NCBI RefSeq assembly: GCF_000513135.1
Contig: NZ_BAUV01000023.1
Coordinates: 1 to 64,000, forward strand
Direction of reading: 5' to 3'
Source of the DNA: Halalkalibacter akibai JCM 9157
Lineage (GTDB): Bacteria > Bacillota > Bacilli > Bacillales > Bacillaceae_D
Length of the DNA stretch: 64,000 bases
Shown: positions 26,529-35,004 of the stretch, one piece after another
How the letters are laid out: the number at the start of each line of letters is the position of its first letter
Position numbering within the stretch: position 1 is the first letter of the stretch
Translations under genes and position numbers: made by a program
Notes under the pieces: model-generated
What the model was told of the DNA's origin: nothing
What the model saw: only the letters and a program-made list of their open reading frames with translations
Database searches by the model: none

Positions 26529-26762
26529 TCATAAGTTAGGTATTCGACTTTCGAATCCTGATTGAATAAAAGTATGATCAACTATAATACTTATATGATC
26601 AATGATGTTTTGATGCGTTTCTACCGAAGAAGGGTCATCCATTCGATCACTTCCTTTAGTGAGAGGTTCAGTGGGTGACAGTGTATTCGCTATTTCAAAA
26701 GTCTGTTCTACTAGTTCTATGGACCTGATCCAACAATATTGAACATGATGTCTCTTATCCAT
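26529..26762 (-). CDS. Doubtful 77-residue ORF
   Basis: An open minus-strand frame of 77 residues starting MDKRHHVQYC and ending close to the gpsA terminator. There is no Shine-Dalgarno sequence before the ATG, no membrane segment and no recognised motif. It may be the shortened remainder of a gene or chance. Confidence 0.3.
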   Translation of the reverse strand: MDKRHHVQYCWIRSIELVEQTFEIANTLSPTEPLTKGSDRMDDPSSVETHQNIIDHISIIVDHTFIQSGFESRIPNL

Positions 26763-26978
26763 TAATTAAAATAATAGTCAATTCTACTATTTCCTTATAA
26801 TTCGATCTATTAAAAAGGGGAAGGTAAAAAGCAAGATTCTTCTTATTAAATAGGTTGATTGTTTTACTCATATCAATAAATATTGTATCATGGGGAAATA
26901 TAAACTGGGTTAAGAAAACAATGCTGAAAGTAAATGCCCCGTATAAATAAGTCTTGAATTTTGATTAAGGAGGTTATT

Positions 26979-27266
26979 ATGCAGGAAACACTTTTGGAAT
27001 GGAAGGAACGATTAGAGAAAGAACGAGATGATATCATAAATAAACAAATCATAATTGAAGAACGGTTATCCAAGAAAAAGATGATGTGGGAGATTACTCA
27101 AGAGATTGATGTAGTCAAACAAGGCCCGATCACAAAGAGTACGAAAGCAGCGCTGGAGCGAAATCAACAAGAGCTTGAAGTGTACAAAAAAGAGAACGCA
27201 ACTAAGCTTGATGAGATAGCCGCAATATTAGAAGTAGTTGAGGAAAAGATTAACAGAGAAAATTAA
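26979..27266 (+). CDS. Small coiled-coil protein
   Basis: 95 residues, almost wholly helical and highly charged, with heptad-like spacing through most of its length (LLEWKERLEKERDDI, QELEVYKKENATKLDE). Start ATG 26979 is fixed by AAGGAGGT at 26967-26974. No membrane segment. Family not recognised; a structural or adaptor role is only a guess. Confidence 0.6.
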   Translation: MQETLLEWKERLEKERDDIINKQIIIEERLSKKKMMWEITQEIDVVKQGPITKSTKAALERNQQELEVYKKENATKLDEIAAILEVVEEKINREN

Positions 27267-27353
27267 GATATTACAAATCTCTCTTATCAACTGAAAGAAC
27301 GACAAAGCTTATAAAAAAATTACAGACGCGAGACGCGATAGGGCATTCATTCG

Positions 27354-27389
27354 GTGTAGAACTAAATTTAAGTTCTGCACTTTTCTTTT
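27354..27389 (+). terminator. Probable terminator of the coiled-coil gene
   Basis: GTGTAGAACT / AGTTCTGCAC stem (one mismatch), 7-base loop, then TTTTCTTTT. Confidence 0.55.
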
Positions 27390-27423
27390 ATCCTTAGATA
27401 CCTTAATCTTAATTAGGATAAGA

Positions 27424-27450
27424 TTGTTCTATTTACATCTAAAATATAAT
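27424..27450 (+). promoter_or_regulatory. Candidate promoter of the polymer export cluster
   Basis: TTGTTC (27424-27429), a short 15-base spacer and a perfect TATAAT (27445-27450), 64 bases before the GTG start of the first gene. Confidence 0.35.
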
Positions 27451-27513
27451 GGAGTACTATAACTAGTGTTATTAACAGTGCTTGAATTAGTGTAAAAGTG
27501 TGGTGAGCAATTA

Positions 27514-28566
27514 GTGCATGATGAATTTAAATCGAAACAGTCAATCTTTTTTTCTGTTCTACTTGTAGTAAGAAATGAAGAAAAGTACATTTCACGACTA
27601 ATTGAAACGTTATTAAAACAGGAATTCCCTATAGAAAATTATGAACTAATTATTATTGATGGGTGTTCAAGTGACAATACTCTAGGTATAGTGGAGGACT
27701 ACAGGAAAAAATACCCGGATTTTATCCGTGTATATAATAATAACAAAAAGACGCTACCAGCAGGTTGGAATATAGGGATAAAACAATCAAAGGGCCAATA
27801 TGTTCTAAGATTAGATGGACATACCGAGGTGCCTAATGATTTTTTACTAAATAATTGGGAAACAATAAAAAAACAACCAGAAGCTACATGCGTAGGTGGA
27901 ATTATTATCTCAAAAGGACACGGATTCCAAGGAAGTATCAATGAATATGTGTATTCCCACCCATTTGGGGTAGGAAGCTCGAAGTTTAGAACTTTAAATG
28001 AAGATTGGGAAGGGTTTGTTGAGACTGTCCCATATGGTGCCTATAAGAAAGAAATATTTGATGAAATTGGCTGCTTTAATGAGGATTTAAAAAGAAATGA
28101 AGATATTGAATTTCATAGGCGTGTCTACAATTATGGAGGACAATTCTTTCTATCGACAAAGATCAGATCAACTTATTATGTACGTGACTCACTCAAAGGT
28201 TTAATAAATAAATCTTTAGGAGATGGAACATGGTCTATGATTGCGAATCAGGTAACACCAGGTTCGTTGAGCGTTTATAAAAAAGCTCCACTTTATACCT
28301 TTTTAAGCGGAGTTGCTCTATTTATAGGAGCATTTCTACACTCTGTCTTTTTCTGGTTATTTATGTTAGCTTTACTTTCGTATACACTGCTTAATAGTAT
28401 TGTTAGTATTAAATTTGCTAGGAAAAAGGGGATACAATTCTTTTTACCTTGTTTCATTGCCTTCTTCTGTATGCATTTCTTTAGAGGCCTGGGGTCATTT
28501 CTTGCATATTTTAAAATGGAATATTGGATTTATAAAAAACAGCTATTGTTTAAAAAAACGAATTAA
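27514..28566 (+). CDS. Family 2 glycosyltransferase with C-terminal membrane helices (ExoA-like)
   Basis: 350 residues. The N-terminal GT-A domain has VVRNEEKYI, a LIIIDGCSSDNT strand and the DxD-type RLDGHTEV; a later ED (RNEDIEFHRR) serves as catalytic base region. Two or three membrane helices lie at about 265-340. The layout resembles succinoglycan ExoA-type transferases that add a sugar to a lipid-linked precursor on the inner membrane face. GTG start, weak RBS. It begins the operon with the TagG/TagH-like exporter 12 bases downstream. Confidence 0.85.
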   Translation: MHDEFKSKQSIFFSVLLVVRNEEKYISRLIETLLKQEFPIENYELIIIDGCSSDNTLGIVEDYRKKYPDFIRVYNNNKKTLPAGWNIGIKQSKGQYVLRLDGHTEVPNDFLLNNWETIKKQPEATCVGGIIISKGHGFQGSINEYVYSHPFGVGSSKFRTLNEDWEGFVETVPYGAYKKEIFDEIGCFNEDLKRNEDIEFHRRVYNYGGQFFLSTKIRSTYYVRDSLKGLINKSLGDGTWSMIANQVTPGSLSVYKKAPLYTFLSGVALFIGAFLHSVFFWLFMLALLSYTLLNSIVSIKFARKKGIQFFLPCFIAFFCMHFFRGLGSFLAYFKMEYWIYKKQLLFKKTN

Positions 28567-28578
28567 GGTTGAGATCTA

Positions 28579-29346
28579 ATGTTTGAACTATATAAATACA
28601 GACAGCTGCTTTCCTTCCTAGTAAGAAAAGAGCTTAAAATAAAATACCGAAATACCATGCTTGGCTATTTTTGGTCTCTACTTGAACCACTTGGGTTAAT
28701 GATCATTTATACTATTGTTTTCTCAATCATTTTAAGGTTCGGAATAGAGAACTATTCATTATTTTTACTTTCTGGGCTTATTCCATGGATGTTTGTCAAT
28801 CATTCTGTTCTTAGGGGAACCAAATCATTAACGTCCAATTCTTCTTTACTTAAAAAAGTGTATTTCCCTAGACAAATTTTCCCCTTAACCACCATTTTGA
28901 CGAATTTAGTAAGCTTAGGTATCTCATTATTACTAGTCGCAGCTTATTCTTATTATCTCGGGGTTGGGATATCGTTAGTAGGATTTTTCATCTTACCACT
29001 GGCTATTGTACTACAATTCATCCTTATTTTAAGTATTGTATTATTGCTCTCAAGTATTAATGTTTACTATCGAGATATTGAATTTATTAGCACACTTGGA
29101 ATTAGAGGATGGATGTATTTATCCCCTATTTTATATCCAATCTCAGAAATACCTGAGCAATATTTAAGTTTGTACATGCTGAATCCGATGGCTCCAATTA
29201 TCTCCCTTTATCACTTTGTTTTTTACGGTGGGGAATTAATTCCTGTGGCTTCAATTATATATAGTACGGTGTTTTCAATAGTACTTTTACTTTTTTGCTG
29301 GCAAATTTTTAATAAGTTGAGCAAAAATATAGGGGAAGTGATTTAA
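28579..29346 (+). CDS. tagG: Polymer ABC exporter permease, TagG-like
   Basis: 255 residues with about six membrane helices and the ABC-2 family start (RKELKIKYRNTMLGYFWSLL) common to TagG and O-antigen or capsule export permeases. With the ATPase immediately downstream (1-base gap) it should flip a finished lipid-linked polymer, probably a wall teichoic acid, across the membrane. The symbol is by family and context; a different polyol-phosphate polymer is possible. Confidence 0.85.
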   Translation: MFELYKYRQLLSFLVRKELKIKYRNTMLGYFWSLLEPLGLMIIYTIVFSIILRFGIENYSLFLLSGLIPWMFVNHSVLRGTKSLTSNSSLLKKVYFPRQIFPLTTILTNLVSLGISLLLVAAYSYYLGVGISLVGFFILPLAIVLQFILILSIVLLLSSINVYYRDIEFISTLGIRGWMYLSPILYPISEIPEQYLSLYMLNPMAPIISLYHFVFYGGELIPVASIIYSTVFSIVLLLFCWQIFNKLSKNIGEVI

Positions 29347-29347
29347 T

Positions 29348-30067
29348 TTGTATGCTATTGATGTAAATAATGTTTTTAAGGTTTTTAAAAAACCATATGA
29401 TAAGACTCTTAAAGGTAAACTAATGTCCTTCATGAGACGCGAAAAATTACATGAGGAGTATCTAGCCTTAAATAATGTTTCTTTCTCTGTTAAACCTGGA
29501 GAAGGTTATGCGATTATCGGGAAAAATGGTGCCGGAAAAAGCACTTTATTTAAAGTGATTTCTGGTGTTATATCACCTGATAAAGGGCAAATTCAATTAA
29601 ATGGTTCCATCATGCCTCTTATTGAGTTGAGTGCGGGACTAAGCAGAGATTTATCAGGGCGTGAAAATATAAAGTTAAATTGTGCGATTTACGGTTTAAA
29701 TAAACAGAAGATTAACGAAGTCCTCCCAAAAATCATTGAGTTTGCTGAGTTAGAGGAAAGTATTGATATGCCTATCAAGTTTTACTCATCTGGTATGAAA
29801 GCGAGATTGGGATTTTCAATTGCTGTTCATATTGAAACGGATATTATTCTAGTTGATGAAGTGTTAGCGGTTGGAGATAAAGACTTTAAAGAAAAATGCT
29901 ATCAAAAAATTATTGAATTAAAAAAACAAGGAAAAACCATTGTCATTGTCTCGCATAGTTTAAAACCTTTAAAGCGTATTTGTGATAGGGCTCTTATCTT
30001 AAAAAGAGGCGAAGTACAAGCTGTTGGAGAAATAAATGAGATGATTGACCTATATGAATCAATGTAA
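29348..30067 (+). CDS. tagH: Polymer ABC exporter ATPase, TagH-like
   Basis: 239 residues: Walker A IGKNGAGKST, signature YSSGMKARLGF, Walker B IILVDEVLAVGD, switch His in IVSHSL. It lacks the long C-terminal extension of Bacillus subtilis TagH. TTG 29348 follows AGGGGAAGTG; an ATG start would lose the first beta strand. It powers the TagG-like permease. Neighbours on both sides are polymer synthesis genes. Confidence 0.87.
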   Translation: MYAIDVNNVFKVFKKPYDKTLKGKLMSFMRREKLHEEYLALNNVSFSVKPGEGYAIIGKNGAGKSTLFKVISGVISPDKGQIQLNGSIMPLIELSAGLSRDLSGRENIKLNCAIYGLNKQKINEVLPKIIEFAELEESIDMPIKFYSSGMKARLGFSIAVHIETDIILVDEVLAVGDKDFKEKCYQKIIELKKQGKTIVIVSHSLKPLKRICDRALILKRGEVQAVGEINEMIDLYESM

Positions 30068-30105
30068 CCTTTGTTAAGTAAAACAGATTCCATAGAGGTG
30101 TAAAT

Positions 30106-32301
30106 ATGAGTAAAGTAAGTGTTATTATTCCTGTCTACAATAAAGAGGAATATGTAGAGAGGTGTTTAAACTCTCTCTTAAACCAAACGTATACGAATTT
30201 TGAAGCTATCATTATTAATGATAGCTCTTCTGATAATAGTGGGAAGATCATTGAAAGAATTGCAAGTGAAAATCCAACATGGAATGTGTATAGCTTTGAA
30301 GAGAATTGCGGTGCAGCAGTAGCTCGTAATTTCGGTGTGAGGCAAGCGACAGGTGATTTTCTCTATTTCCTGGATGCAGATGATTATCTGGCTCCTTATA
30401 CACTAGAAGTCTTTGTGAATCACATTGGTGAGAATCCTTTTCTTGTTGGTCCAATTTCCAAACCTACTACTATTGTACAGGATCACTATATAGCTGATGA
30501 TGAAGATAGCGAAGATGAGCAGGAACAAGAAGAATCTAACGATAATCAAGTTAATGTCTACGAATATCGTGGTGCTAAAAAGAAAAAAGCTCTCAGGAGA
30601 AAAGCAGTTATTAACATTTTATGGAGTCATGATTTTGTGAAGACGCATCAATTGGAGTTCGATGAAGAGTTAATTTATTACTCAGATCAGTCATTTACAT
30701 TAGGTGCGATTGGCGTGGTGGAATCTATAGCAGCGATTAGGGTCCCTACCTACATTAGGGGAGAATGCTATGATCCCATCGACCATCCAAGCCTGAGACA
30801 AAATCCAATTTCAGCAAAGATTCCCGATTTCTTAAAGGCTTATCAGCGCTTTAAAGTGCAATTTGGAAAATATGATAACCATATTGATAAATACTTGGAT
30901 AAGGACTTTTTGAGATTTTATCATAGAAGCATTACAAATACGATTATGAAAGATAATGAGTACCTAACAATCTGGTTTGAACCATTGCGTAAATCTGCTG
31001 AATTAATTGACACTAAGACACGACTTAATAGTGGTTATTTCACAAGTCGTGAAATGAAGGCGTTATTGGAGAAAGATGAAAGTAAACTGCTCCAAAGAAT
31101 AAAGATTCGACAAAGTTATAAACGCTTTAAAACAGCTTTATCTGGAAGACAGGCAATGTATAAAGAGATCTACCGTTCGCTATTCTTAAATCGACCTGTT
31201 AAAGAAAACCGAATTATATTTGAGAGCTTTGCTGGTAAAAGTTATTCAGATAACCCACGTGCAATTTATGAGGAAATGCTCCAGGATGACAACTCTTATG
31301 AGTATATTTGGATTATGAATGATCCTTCTAAACCAATTCCAGGAAACGCAAAAAAGGTTAAACGTTTAAGTCTTCGTTACTATTATTACTTAGCAACGTC
31401 TAAGTACTGGGTTATTAACGCAAGAATGCCTGGATACATGATTAAAAGACCAGAAACCGTCTATTTACAAACATGGCATGGGACGCCTTTAAAAAAACTG
31501 GCGCATGATATGAAAGAAGTTAGAATGCCTGGGACGACCACGGAAAAGTATAAAAAGAATTTCTATTTAGAGGCACAAAAGTGGGATTATTTAGTTTCCC
31601 CGAATGATTATTCAACTGAGATTTTCAAACGTGCTTTTAAGTTTCATAAGACGATGTTAGATGTCGGGTATCCACGTAACGATGTTCTTTATAAAAAGAA
31701 TAACGTAGAAAACATAGATGAAATTAAGAAGAAAATTGGTTTGCCAACAGACAAAAAGGTTATCTTATATGCACCAACTTGGAGAGACGATGAGTTCTAT
31801 AAAAAAGGTCAATATAAGTTTGATTTGAAGCTGGACTTAGAGGATATGAAGAAACGACTTGGTGAAGAATATGTGTTAGTTCTACGAATGCATTATCTCA
31901 TCGCAGATTCGATTAACACAGAGGGAGCAGAAGGATTTGTTTATAATCTCTCAAGCTATGATGATATTGCAGAATTGTATCTTGCATCAGATCTTTTAAT
32001 TACTGATTATTCATCTGTTTTCTTTGATTATGCGAACTTGCGTAGACCAATTTTATTCTTCACGTACGATATCGATAAATATCGTGATACGTTAAGAGGT
32101 TTTTATTTTAACTTTGAAGAGGTGGCACCTGGACCAATCTTAATGGAATCTTCAGAGGTGATCGATACAATCGAGAACATCAATCAGCTCAAAGGAGTAT
32201 ACGAGGAAAAGTTTGAAGCTTTTTATGAACGATTTTGTAGTCTTGATAATGGAACAGCTTCTAGACAAATTATTAAAAGAGTGTTTAAGGGTGAAAAATA
32301 G
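30106..32301 (+). CDS. Two-domain GT2 / CDP-glycerol glycerophosphotransferase (TagF-like)
   Basis: 731 residues. N-terminal GT2 domain (about 1-240): VSVIIPVYNKEEYVERC, NDSSSDNSG, and DxD in FLDADDYL; a very acidic insert (EDSEDEQEQEESND) lies near 140-155. C-terminal glycerophosphotransferase domain (about 365-731): IIFESFAGKSYSDNPRAIY, TWHGTPLKKL with the catalytic-type His, NDYSTEIFKRAF, YAPTWRDDEF, RMHYLI and TDYSSVFFDYANLRRPI. It may add both a sugar and glycerol phosphate, or polymerise a mixed repeat. GAGGTG upstream. The downstream gene is a paralogue of its second half. Confidence 0.88.
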   Translation: MSKVSVIIPVYNKEEYVERCLNSLLNQTYTNFEAIIINDSSSDNSGKIIERIASENPTWNVYSFEENCGAAVARNFGVRQATGDFLYFLDADDYLAPYTLEVFVNHIGENPFLVGPISKPTTIVQDHYIADDEDSEDEQEQEESNDNQVNVYEYRGAKKKKALRRKAVINILWSHDFVKTHQLEFDEELIYYSDQSFTLGAIGVVESIAAIRVPTYIRGECYDPIDHPSLRQNPISAKIPDFLKAYQRFKVQFGKYDNHIDKYLDKDFLRFYHRSITNTIMKDNEYLTIWFEPLRKSAELIDTKTRLNSGYFTSREMKALLEKDESKLLQRIKIRQSYKRFKTALSGRQAMYKEIYRSLFLNRPVKENRIIFESFAGKSYSDNPRAIYEEMLQDDNSYEYIWIMNDPSKPIPGNAKKVKRLSLRYYYYLATSKYWVINARMPGYMIKRPETVYLQTWHGTPLKKLAHDMKEVRMPGTTTEKYKKNFYLEAQKWDYLVSPNDYSTEIFKRAFKFHKTMLDVGYPRNDVLYKKNNVENIDEIKKKIGLPTDKKVILYAPTWRDDEFYKKGQYKFDLKLDLEDMKKRLGEEYVLVLRMHYLIADSINTEGAEGFVYNLSSYDDIAELYLASDLLITDYSSVFFDYANLRRPILFFTYDIDKYRDTLRGFYFNFEEVAPGPILMESSEVIDTIENINQLKGVYEEKFEAFYERFCSLDNGTASRQIIKRVFKGEK

Positions 32302-32320
32302 AACATAAAGGTGTATTTCT

Positions 32321-33517
32321 ATGAATGGTCTTAAAGAAAAACTAAAAAAAAGTCCACTGATGAGGCAGTTGTTTACATTTGTCTTTATCTGTTTGTCATT
32401 GTTGCCTGTTAAAAAGAAGTTAATTATTTTTGAAAGCTTCTCTGGTAAGCAGTATAGCTGTAATCCCCGTGCTATTTATGAGTACCTTTCTAATCAAGCT
32501 CACGATTACGAGATGGTTTGGAGTGCAAATAAGAATGTAGTGGACCGCTTTAAAGAGGCTGGTGTTCCATATGTGGAGCGACTTTCTCCAAGGTGGTTTC
32601 TGCTAGCTGCCCGTGCAAAGTATTGGGTAACGAATAGTCGTATGCCGTCATGGGTTCCGAAACCGAGGCATACGATTTACGTTCAAACCTGGCACGGAAC
32701 TCCATTGAAAAGACTTGTTGCAGATATGGAAGAGGTACATATGCCTGGAACTAGTCGTGAACAATATATTAGAAACTTTCACAATGAATCAAAAAATTGG
32801 GATTATCTCATTTCGCCAAATGAGTATTCAACAGATATATTCAAGAGGGCTTTTAATTTTAATAAGGATATGATTGTGTCGGGGTATCCTCGAAATGATG
32901 TCCTAATTACACGAAACTCGAATGACATTATTACTGAACTCAAGAAGAATTTGCAGCTACCTCATGATAAGAAGATTATTTTATACGCGCCAACGTGGAG
33001 AGATAATGAGTATCATGGCCCTGGTAGATACAAAATTAATTTGCAACTCGACTTTAAAAAAATGCAAGAGCAGCTTGGTTCCGACTATATATTATTGTTA
33101 CGATTGCATTCATTTGTATCTGATAAGATTGATTTAAGTGGGTTTGAAGACTTTGTATATGACTTTTCAAAGTACCTTGATATTAATGATCTTTACCTTG
33201 TCTCTGATGTCTTAATTACTGATTATTCATCTGTCTTTTTTGATTATGCGAACCTAAAAAGACCGATAATCTTTTATACGTATGATATTGAAGCATATCG
33301 AAATAAACTTAGAGGATTTTACTTTGATTTTGAAACTAATGCACCTGGTCCTATCGTTCTATCTACGGAAGAAGTCATTGATGAAATCAGAAAAACCGAA
33401 ACACAGGATTTAGCTGAGTCATACGATGAGTTTCACCAAAAGTTCTGTTATTTAGAAGACGGCCATGCTGCAAGAAGAGTTGTGGAAAAGATTTTTATCA
33501 ATAAAGAAAATGTTTAA
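32321..33517 (+). CDS. CDP-glycerol glycerophosphotransferase (TagB/TagF-like)
   Basis: 398 residues, a stand-alone version of the second half of the preceding protein: IIFESFSGKQYSCNPRAIY, VQTWHGTPLKRLVADM, NEYSTDIFKRAF, YAPTWRDNEY, RLHSFVSD, TDYSSVFFDYANLKRPI. A short hydrophobic N-terminus may bind the membrane. It moves glycerol phosphate from CDP-glycerol to a lipid-linked acceptor. Primase (TagB) or polymerase (TagF) roles cannot be told apart from sequence alone. It lies 19 bases after the GT2-fusion gene, with AAAGGTG upstream. Confidence 0.88.
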   Translation: MNGLKEKLKKSPLMRQLFTFVFICLSLLPVKKKLIIFESFSGKQYSCNPRAIYEYLSNQAHDYEMVWSANKNVVDRFKEAGVPYVERLSPRWFLLAARAKYWVTNSRMPSWVPKPRHTIYVQTWHGTPLKRLVADMEEVHMPGTSREQYIRNFHNESKNWDYLISPNEYSTDIFKRAFNFNKDMIVSGYPRNDVLITRNSNDIITELKKNLQLPHDKKIILYAPTWRDNEYHGPGRYKINLQLDFKKMQEQLGSDYILLLRLHSFVSDKIDLSGFEDFVYDFSKYLDINDLYLVSDVLITDYSSVFFDYANLKRPIIFYTYDIEAYRNKLRGFYFDFETNAPGPIVLSTEEVIDEIRKTETQDLAESYDEFHQKFCYLEDGHAARRVVEKIFINKENV

Positions 33518-33557
33518 TTATATCTTAGAACAGGAATGAAAATGAAGGAGATTTCTC

Positions 33558-34313
33558 ATGCAATCACAGAATGGAAAATTGCCAACGACCTTTTTTGATA
33601 CGAAGAAAATAATTGAATACCGTAAGCAATCACAAACATACAGTGCGAAAGAGGATTTGTGGTCGTGGTTTGTACTGAGGAGAATCTCCATTTATTTCAC
33701 TATGGTCCTTATCAAACTCCGCTTTACTCCGAATGTTGTTAGTTGGATGAGTTTGATTGGAATGCTAACCTCTGGTTTATTAATGATGATCTCAACTCCG
33801 CTTGCATTTATTTTAGCTTTCTTTGCTTATAACCTAGGGTATTTATTAGATTGTGTAGATGGTGAAATAGCACGGATAACGAAGAATACTTCGAAAAAGG
33901 GGTACTTTATCGACCTGTTAATACAGGCTGCACAATTACCAATCTTCATATCGTTTTTATTATCTTTTTTAGTTATGACAGAGAGATTAATTTTGACTAC
34001 AGGTGAATTGCTTATGGTCTATCTTTTAATTGTGGCCATTATCCTGTCACTTTTAGTCCCTTTATCTTTTCAGTTAACAAAAATAAAAGAAAACGAGCAG
34101 GACCCAGTTAACCAAATTCGTTCAAAGTCAATTTTTTTTACGTTTTTAGGTTTTTTTCTCGGGCTACCCGGTTTTTTTGCTACTATGTTTGTATTAGTTA
34201 TTCTAGAGTCATTAGTTAGTTGGACAATTATACCACCCTATATTATATTGTTTTTATTTATATTAACTGCTAAAATGATGGCTAGGCTTGTTTTGACGTT
34301 AAAAACCTATTAA
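33558..34313 (+). CDS. CDP-alcohol phosphatidyltransferase family protein with altered active site
   Basis: 251 residues with about five membrane helices. The family motif D(x2)DG(x2)AR(x8)G(x3)D(x3)D is present as D98, D101, G102, A105, R106, G115 and D119, but the last Asp, the proposed catalytic base, is Gln123 (GYFIDLLIQ). The family normally joins a CDP-alcohol to an alcohol, for example in phospholipid synthesis. Here the enzyme could be inactive, have another base, or serve a CDP-glycerol-linked reaction for the polymer. Its place between TagF-like and TagD genes suggests a link with CDP-glycerol. AAGGAG upstream of ATG. Confidence 0.8.
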   Translation: MQSQNGKLPTTFFDTKKIIEYRKQSQTYSAKEDLWSWFVLRRISIYFTMVLIKLRFTPNVVSWMSLIGMLTSGLLMMISTPLAFILAFFAYNLGYLLDCVDGEIARITKNTSKKGYFIDLLIQAAQLPIFISFLLSFLVMTERLILTTGELLMVYLLIVAIILSLLVPLSFQLTKIKENEQDPVNQIRSKSIFFTFLGFFLGLPGFFATMFVLVILESLVSWTIIPPYIILFLFILTAKMMARLVLTLKTY

Positions 34314-34364
34314 CTTGTTTATTTATAACAAACTTTGGGAAATAATGAAATATAGCAAATCCTG

Positions 34365-34394
34365 TTGTATTCTAGTTCAAAATCATGCTATATT
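34365..34394 (+). promoter_or_regulatory. Candidate sigma-A promoter for tagD
   Basis: TTGTAT (34365-34370), an 18-base spacer and TATATT (34389-34394), about 75 bases before the GTG start. Confidence 0.45.
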
Positions 34395-34467
34395 AATCTT
34401 TGTTAAATTAACACAGCATACTTGGTTAATATTATTTAATTTTTATGAAATATAGGGGGCAACAAAA

Positions 34468-34863
34468 GTGAAGAAGGTTATAACATATGGTACGTTTGAT
34501 CTATTACACTGGGGCCACATTAATTTGTTAAAAAGAGCTAAAGACTTAGGGGATTACTTAATTGTTGCTATATCTTCAGATGAGTTTAATGCGATTAAAA
34601 ATAAAAAGTCGTATCACAGCTTTGAAAATAGAAAAATGATTTTAGAAGCTATTCGTTATGTGGACGAAGTGATTCCAGAACATAAATGGGAACAAAAGAT
34701 CTCAGATGTTGTAGATAATAATGTAGATGTTTTTGTGATGGGTGATGATTGGGAAGGGAAGTTTGACTTTCTAAAAGATTATTGCGAAGTGGTTTATCTG
34801 CCAAGAACAGCAGGTATTTCAACATCAAAGATTAAAGATGAATTAAAGATTGTGAATGGTTAA
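34468..34863 (+). CDS. tagD: Glycerol-3-phosphate cytidylyltransferase
   Basis: 131 residues, the exact size of TagD. It makes CDP-glycerol from CTP and glycerol 3-phosphate. Motifs: YGTFDLLHWGH with HxGH at His14 and His17, the RYVDEVIPE segment, and C-terminal RTAGISTSKIK, which holds the RTxGIST signature. GTG start after AGGGGGC. Has its own candidate promoter and terminator. It supplies the donor used by the three glycerophosphotransferase-type enzymes in this window; gpsA at 25.5 kb would make its substrate. Confidence 0.96.
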   Translation: MKKVITYGTFDLLHWGHINLLKRAKDLGDYLIVAISSDEFNAIKNKKSYHSFENRKMILEAIRYVDEVIPEHKWEQKISDVVDNNVDVFVMGDDWEGKFDFLKDYCEVVYLPRTAGISTSKIKDELKIVNG

Positions 34864-34931
34864 TCTAATAAATTATGTAAATTTATTGAAAGTTATTGAG
34901 AATCTATAGATTTCATAAATTTTGTGTTAAG

Positions 34932-34971
34932 ATACCCTTAGTTTATCTGTTGTAGACTAAGGGTATTTTTA
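34932..34971 (+). terminator. Terminator of tagD
   Basis: ATACCCTTAGT / ACTAAGGGTAT perfect 11-bp stem followed by T5. Confidence 0.88.
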
Positions 34972-35004
34972 TAGATATAAAGTTTGATTATAGGAGAAAT
35001 GAAT

